A stretch of DNA of 64,000 nt from Hyphomicrobium sp. (lineage in GTDB: Bacteria > Pseudomonadota > Alphaproteobacteria > Rhizobiales > Hyphomicrobiaceae). The position numbers and the translations under genes are program-made. The stretch is from positions 79,887 to 143,886 of the forward strand of contig JALHMJ010000003.1 in assembly GCA_022844105.1 (NCBI GenBank). Reading direction: 5' to 3'. The stretch's first letter is position 1. Each line of letters starts with the position of its first letter. Of this stretch, positions 61,996 to 64,000 are shown one piece after another. The notes below the pieces were generated by a model. It did no database searches. It was given only the letters and a program-made list of their open reading frames with translations, and was not told the origin of the DNA.

Positions 61996-62298
61996 TCAAG
62001 GCGAAGGCAGTCGCGCCAGTATCAAATCGATCTTGGTGTCCAACCGGTCCACCTTAGCATCCAGACCATCCATCCGGTTTTCCAGCCTTCCCATCCGGTT
62101 TTCCAGCCCATCCATGCGGCTTTCCAGCCCGTCAATCTTGCGCTCGATCGTCGAGAAGCGCTGCGTGTGAAGCAGTTGCGTTTCGCGAATGGTTGCCATC
62201 TTGACATCGACGCCCGCAAATCGGGCGTTCAAGTCGTCCGGCAAATGCGCAATGATGTATTCCAAATCGGTCATCCGATTTTCAAGCGATTGGACCAC
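61996..62298 (-). CDS. small coiled-coil protein with heptad-length repeats
   Basis: About 100 residues. The start is uncertain: GTG at 62298 with GGGGGGAA upstream is preferred, ATG at 62274 is the alternative, and the open frame runs to 62466 but its extension does not look coded. The C-terminal half is [21 protein letters not shown], then [15 protein letters not shown], a 7-residue repeat coiled coil built from 21-bp DNA repeats. The N-terminal part is helical. It sits between pyrC and plsY, where no gene is usual. Function unknown. Confidence 0.6.
   Translation of the reverse strand: MVQSLENRMTDLEYIIAHLPDDLNARFAGVDVKMATIRETQLLHTQRFSTIERKIDGLESRMDGLENRMGRLENRMDGLDAKVDRLDTKIDLILARLPSP
62067..62129. 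repeat. three tandem 21-bp repeats in the coiled-coil gene
   Basis: Units 62067-62087, 62088-62108 and 62109-62129 all contain the CATSCGGYTTTCCAGCC sequence and differ at a few bases. Each encodes one heptad. Confidence 0.85.
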
Positions 62299-62443
62299 GT
62301 CTTCCCCCCATTGTGGCTGTGCTTTCCATTCCCGGCAAGTGCTGCCCGGCTCTGGTGACGAACTCTTCCGGGTGTCGGCGTCCGTCAGGAGGTAAACGGA
62401 AGACAATCGGTGATCCGTCGATAAAAATGGTCCAAAATCGATG

Positions 62444-63793
62444 TCACCGCCCAGGTGCGAACTCAAACACCGTCTCGCCGTCGACCATAGTGCGCAGGAC
62501 GCGTCCCTGCATCTTGGCTTCGTCGAATGGAGAGTTCTTGGAGCGCGAGCGCAAAAGATCTTTGTTCACGACCCAAGGCTCGTCGAGATCGACAAGGATC
62601 AGGTCGGCCGGAGCGCCCTTCTGCATCCGACCGCCGGGCAGCCCGAACAATTTGGCAGGATTGACGGTGAGTGGTCGTAGCAGCGTCGGCAGCGCCACTT
62701 CGCCCGAATGATAGAGACGCAGCGCTGCAGCCAGGAGCGTCTCCAGTCCCGCTGCACCGTCCGCAGCTTCCGCGAACGGCCGCCGCTTCACGTCCGCGTC
62801 TTGTGGGTCGTGACTTGACACAATCGTATCGATCTCGCCGTTGGCCACTGCGTTGACCATCGCCGCGCGGTCATCTTCTTTTCTGAGCGGCGGGCGAACC
62901 TTTAGGAACGTGCGGTAAGACCCGATATCGTTTTCATTCAATGTCAGGTGGTTGATCGAGACGCCGCACGTCACATCAAGACCGCGCTCCTTGGCTTGCC
63001 GAATAACGGCAAGGCTCTCCGGACATGTAATTGTCGCCGCGTGATAGCGACCGCCGGTCATTTCCACGAGCCGCACGTCGCGTTCGATCGTGATGATCTC
63101 GGCCATTTTCGAAACACCAGGCAGCCCGAGCCGTGTTGCCACCTCACCCGAGTTCATCGCTCCGCTGCCCGAGAGGTACGGGTCCTCGGTGTGATGCACG
63201 ATGAGGGCGCCGAAGTCGCGGCCATAGAGCAGCGCATTTTTCATCACGCGCGTATTGGCAACGCTCGTCTTGCCGTTGGAGAAGGCAACAGCCCCGGCCC
63301 GCTTCAACAGGCCGATCTCCGTCATCTCCTCACCCTTGAGGCCTTTGGTGACGGCAGCCATGGTGTAAATGTGCACGATCGCATTGTCGCGCGCCCGGCG
63401 CTGAATGAAGTCAACGAGCGAGACCTGGTCGATGACCGGATCGGTATCGGGCATGACGATCATCGTCGTCACACCGCCCGCCGCCGCCGAATGGCTCGCG
63501 GTCTTCAACGTCTCGCGGTGTTCGTATCCCGGCTCCCCCGTGAACACCTGGGCGTCGATGAGCCCCGGACACAGCATGTGTCCTTTGCAATCAATGACGG
63601 TGGCGCCTTCCGGTGCATTGCGCCTTAAAGACGCCCCTAAATCGGCGATCACGCCATCCTTCACGTACAGCCCGCCCGGTTCGTCACGATTGGTTTCCGG
63701 GTCGACGAGCCGTGCGTTGATAAACGCCGTCGGAGCGGTGGATTTGCGCGGCATGGCGGCGGACGGTTGGCTCATGGGATGGGGGCCGCTCAC
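62444..63793 (-). CDS. pyrC: dihydroorotase-like protein, probably non-catalytic partner of PyrB
   Basis: 449 residues, GTG start at 63793 overlapping the pyrB stop (GTGA); ATG at 63775 is an alternative. Fold features of the amidohydrolase superfamily are kept: [46 protein letters not shown] and [12 protein letters not shown]. The usual metal-binding HxH after PGLID is replaced by AQVF, and the TDHAPH block reads SSHDPQDAD. This is the pattern of PyrC' forms that stabilise aspartate transcarbamoylase, so it may not make dihydroorotate itself. Confidence 0.85.
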   Translation of the reverse strand: MSGPHPMSQPSAAMPRKSTAPTAFINARLVDPETNRDEPGGLYVKDGVIADLGASLRRNAPEGATVIDCKGHMLCPGLIDAQVFTGEPGYEHRETLKTASHSAAAGGVTTMIVMPDTDPVIDQVSLVDFIQRRARDNAIVHIYTMAAVTKGLKGEEMTEIGLLKRAGAVAFSNGKTSVANTRVMKNALLYGRDFGALIVHHTEDPYLSGSGAMNSGEVATRLGLPGVSKMAEIITIERDVRLVEMTGGRYHAATITCPESLAVIRQAKERGLDVTCGVSINHLTLNENDIGSYRTFLKVRPPLRKEDDRAAMVNAVANGEIDTIVSSHDPQDADVKRRPFAEAADGAAGLETLLAAALRLYHSGEVALPTLLRPLTVNPAKLFGLPGGRMQKGAPADLILVDLDEPWVVNKDLLRSRSKNSPFDEAKMQGRVLRTMVDGETVFEFAPGR

Positions 63794-64000
63794 GATTTCG
63801 TTTGCTCAGGTCTGGGCAGGTTCATGGCCATCGCTTCGAGCACGGCCATGCGCACGGCGACGCCCATTTCCACCTGTTCGCGGATGACACTGCGCGGATC
63901 GTCGGCGATGGTCGAGGCGATCTCGACGCCACGGTTCATCGGTCCGGGATGCATCACGAGCGCATCGGGCTTGGCCCGTGCCAGTTTTTCGTGATCGAGC
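63790..64000 (-). CDS. pyrB: aspartate carbamoyltransferase, C-terminal part (truncated by window edge)
   Basis: The last 69 residues or so are visible, the remainder lies past base 64000. [24 protein letters not shown] is the conserved PyrB C-terminal block, followed by [22 protein letters not shown]. It transfers carbamoyl phosphate to aspartate in pyrimidine synthesis. Its stop overlaps the GTG of pyrC by 3 bases, so the two are translationally coupled. Confidence 0.93.
   Translation of the reverse strand, partial: LDHEKLARAKPDALVMHPGPMNRGVEIASTIADDPRSVIREQVEMGVAVRMAVLEAMAMNLPRPEQTKS

Overview
The window is a 64 kb piece of a GC-rich chromosome that looks like an alphaproteobacterium of the order Hyphomicrobiales (Rhizobiales). 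This is inferred from gene content and order, not from a database search. The supporting blocks are: comF-grxC-nitrilase-DUF1178; aroK-aroB-CorC family next to cobT-cobS-dnaJ-like/bolA; rpmB facing DUF3108, a Suv3-like helicase, an S4 protein, fdxA and carD; ubiG/lysC-ptsP-(HTH)-prfA-prmC-DUF4167; groES-groEL behind a CIRCE element; and pyrB-pyrC-plsY-dprA. Almost all of it reads as vertically inherited core chromosome. I see no prophage, insertion sequence, CRISPR array, rRNA or tRNA.

Layout. 0-10 kb: the end of an L,D-transpeptidase-like gene, a PhoX-type phosphatase, a four-gene minus-strand operon (comF, grxC, nitrilase-like amidase, DUF1178), a divergent methyltransferase and proline iminopeptidase, then an operon with a 48-residue membrane protein, a 665-residue exported protein and xerD. 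10-20 kb: aroK, aroB, a CBS/transporter-associated membrane protein, the aerobic cobaltochelatase genes cobT and cobS with a J-domain gene, bolA, an XRE regulator and a phytase-like exported protein. 20-28 kb: rpmB with a promoter and a terminator-like leader hairpin, DUF3108, an RNA helicase, an S4 protein, ferredoxin, and a CarD regulator with a long basic N-terminal arm. 28-41 kb is the more accessory part: a nuclease-like exported protein, a 1449-residue RTX/Ig-like giant protein, HdeD-like, bactofilin, CorC-like, a flavoprotein and a SPINDLY-type TPR/O-GlcNAc-transferase-like protein. 41-50 kb: ubiG, lysC, ptsP, a HTH membrane protein, prfA, prmC, DUF4167 and MgtC-like. 50-56 kb: DUF membrane proteins, an atypical photolyase/cryptochrome and a membrane methyltransferase. 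56-64 kb: groEL/groES, a universal stress protein operon behind a perfect FNR/FixK-type box, dprA, plsY, a small coiled-coil gene, a dihydroorotase homologue lacking the usual HxH metal motif, and the end of pyrB.

The most interesting signals are at the level of DNA and RNA structure. A family of hairpin repeats has an invariant GGCC bulge and core, but outer stems that differ in sequence and still pair. One copy lies after bolA. Three more lie between a small gene and the universal stress gene, one of them nested inside another. Other leads are the terminator-like hairpin at the very 5' end of the predicted rpmB transcript, the FNR-type box placed for class II activation, the leader and palindrome before carD, the repeat cluster upstream of the RTX gene, and the apparently non-catalytic PyrC. 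Start codons were chosen by ribosome-binding site and family length and are uncertain where stated.
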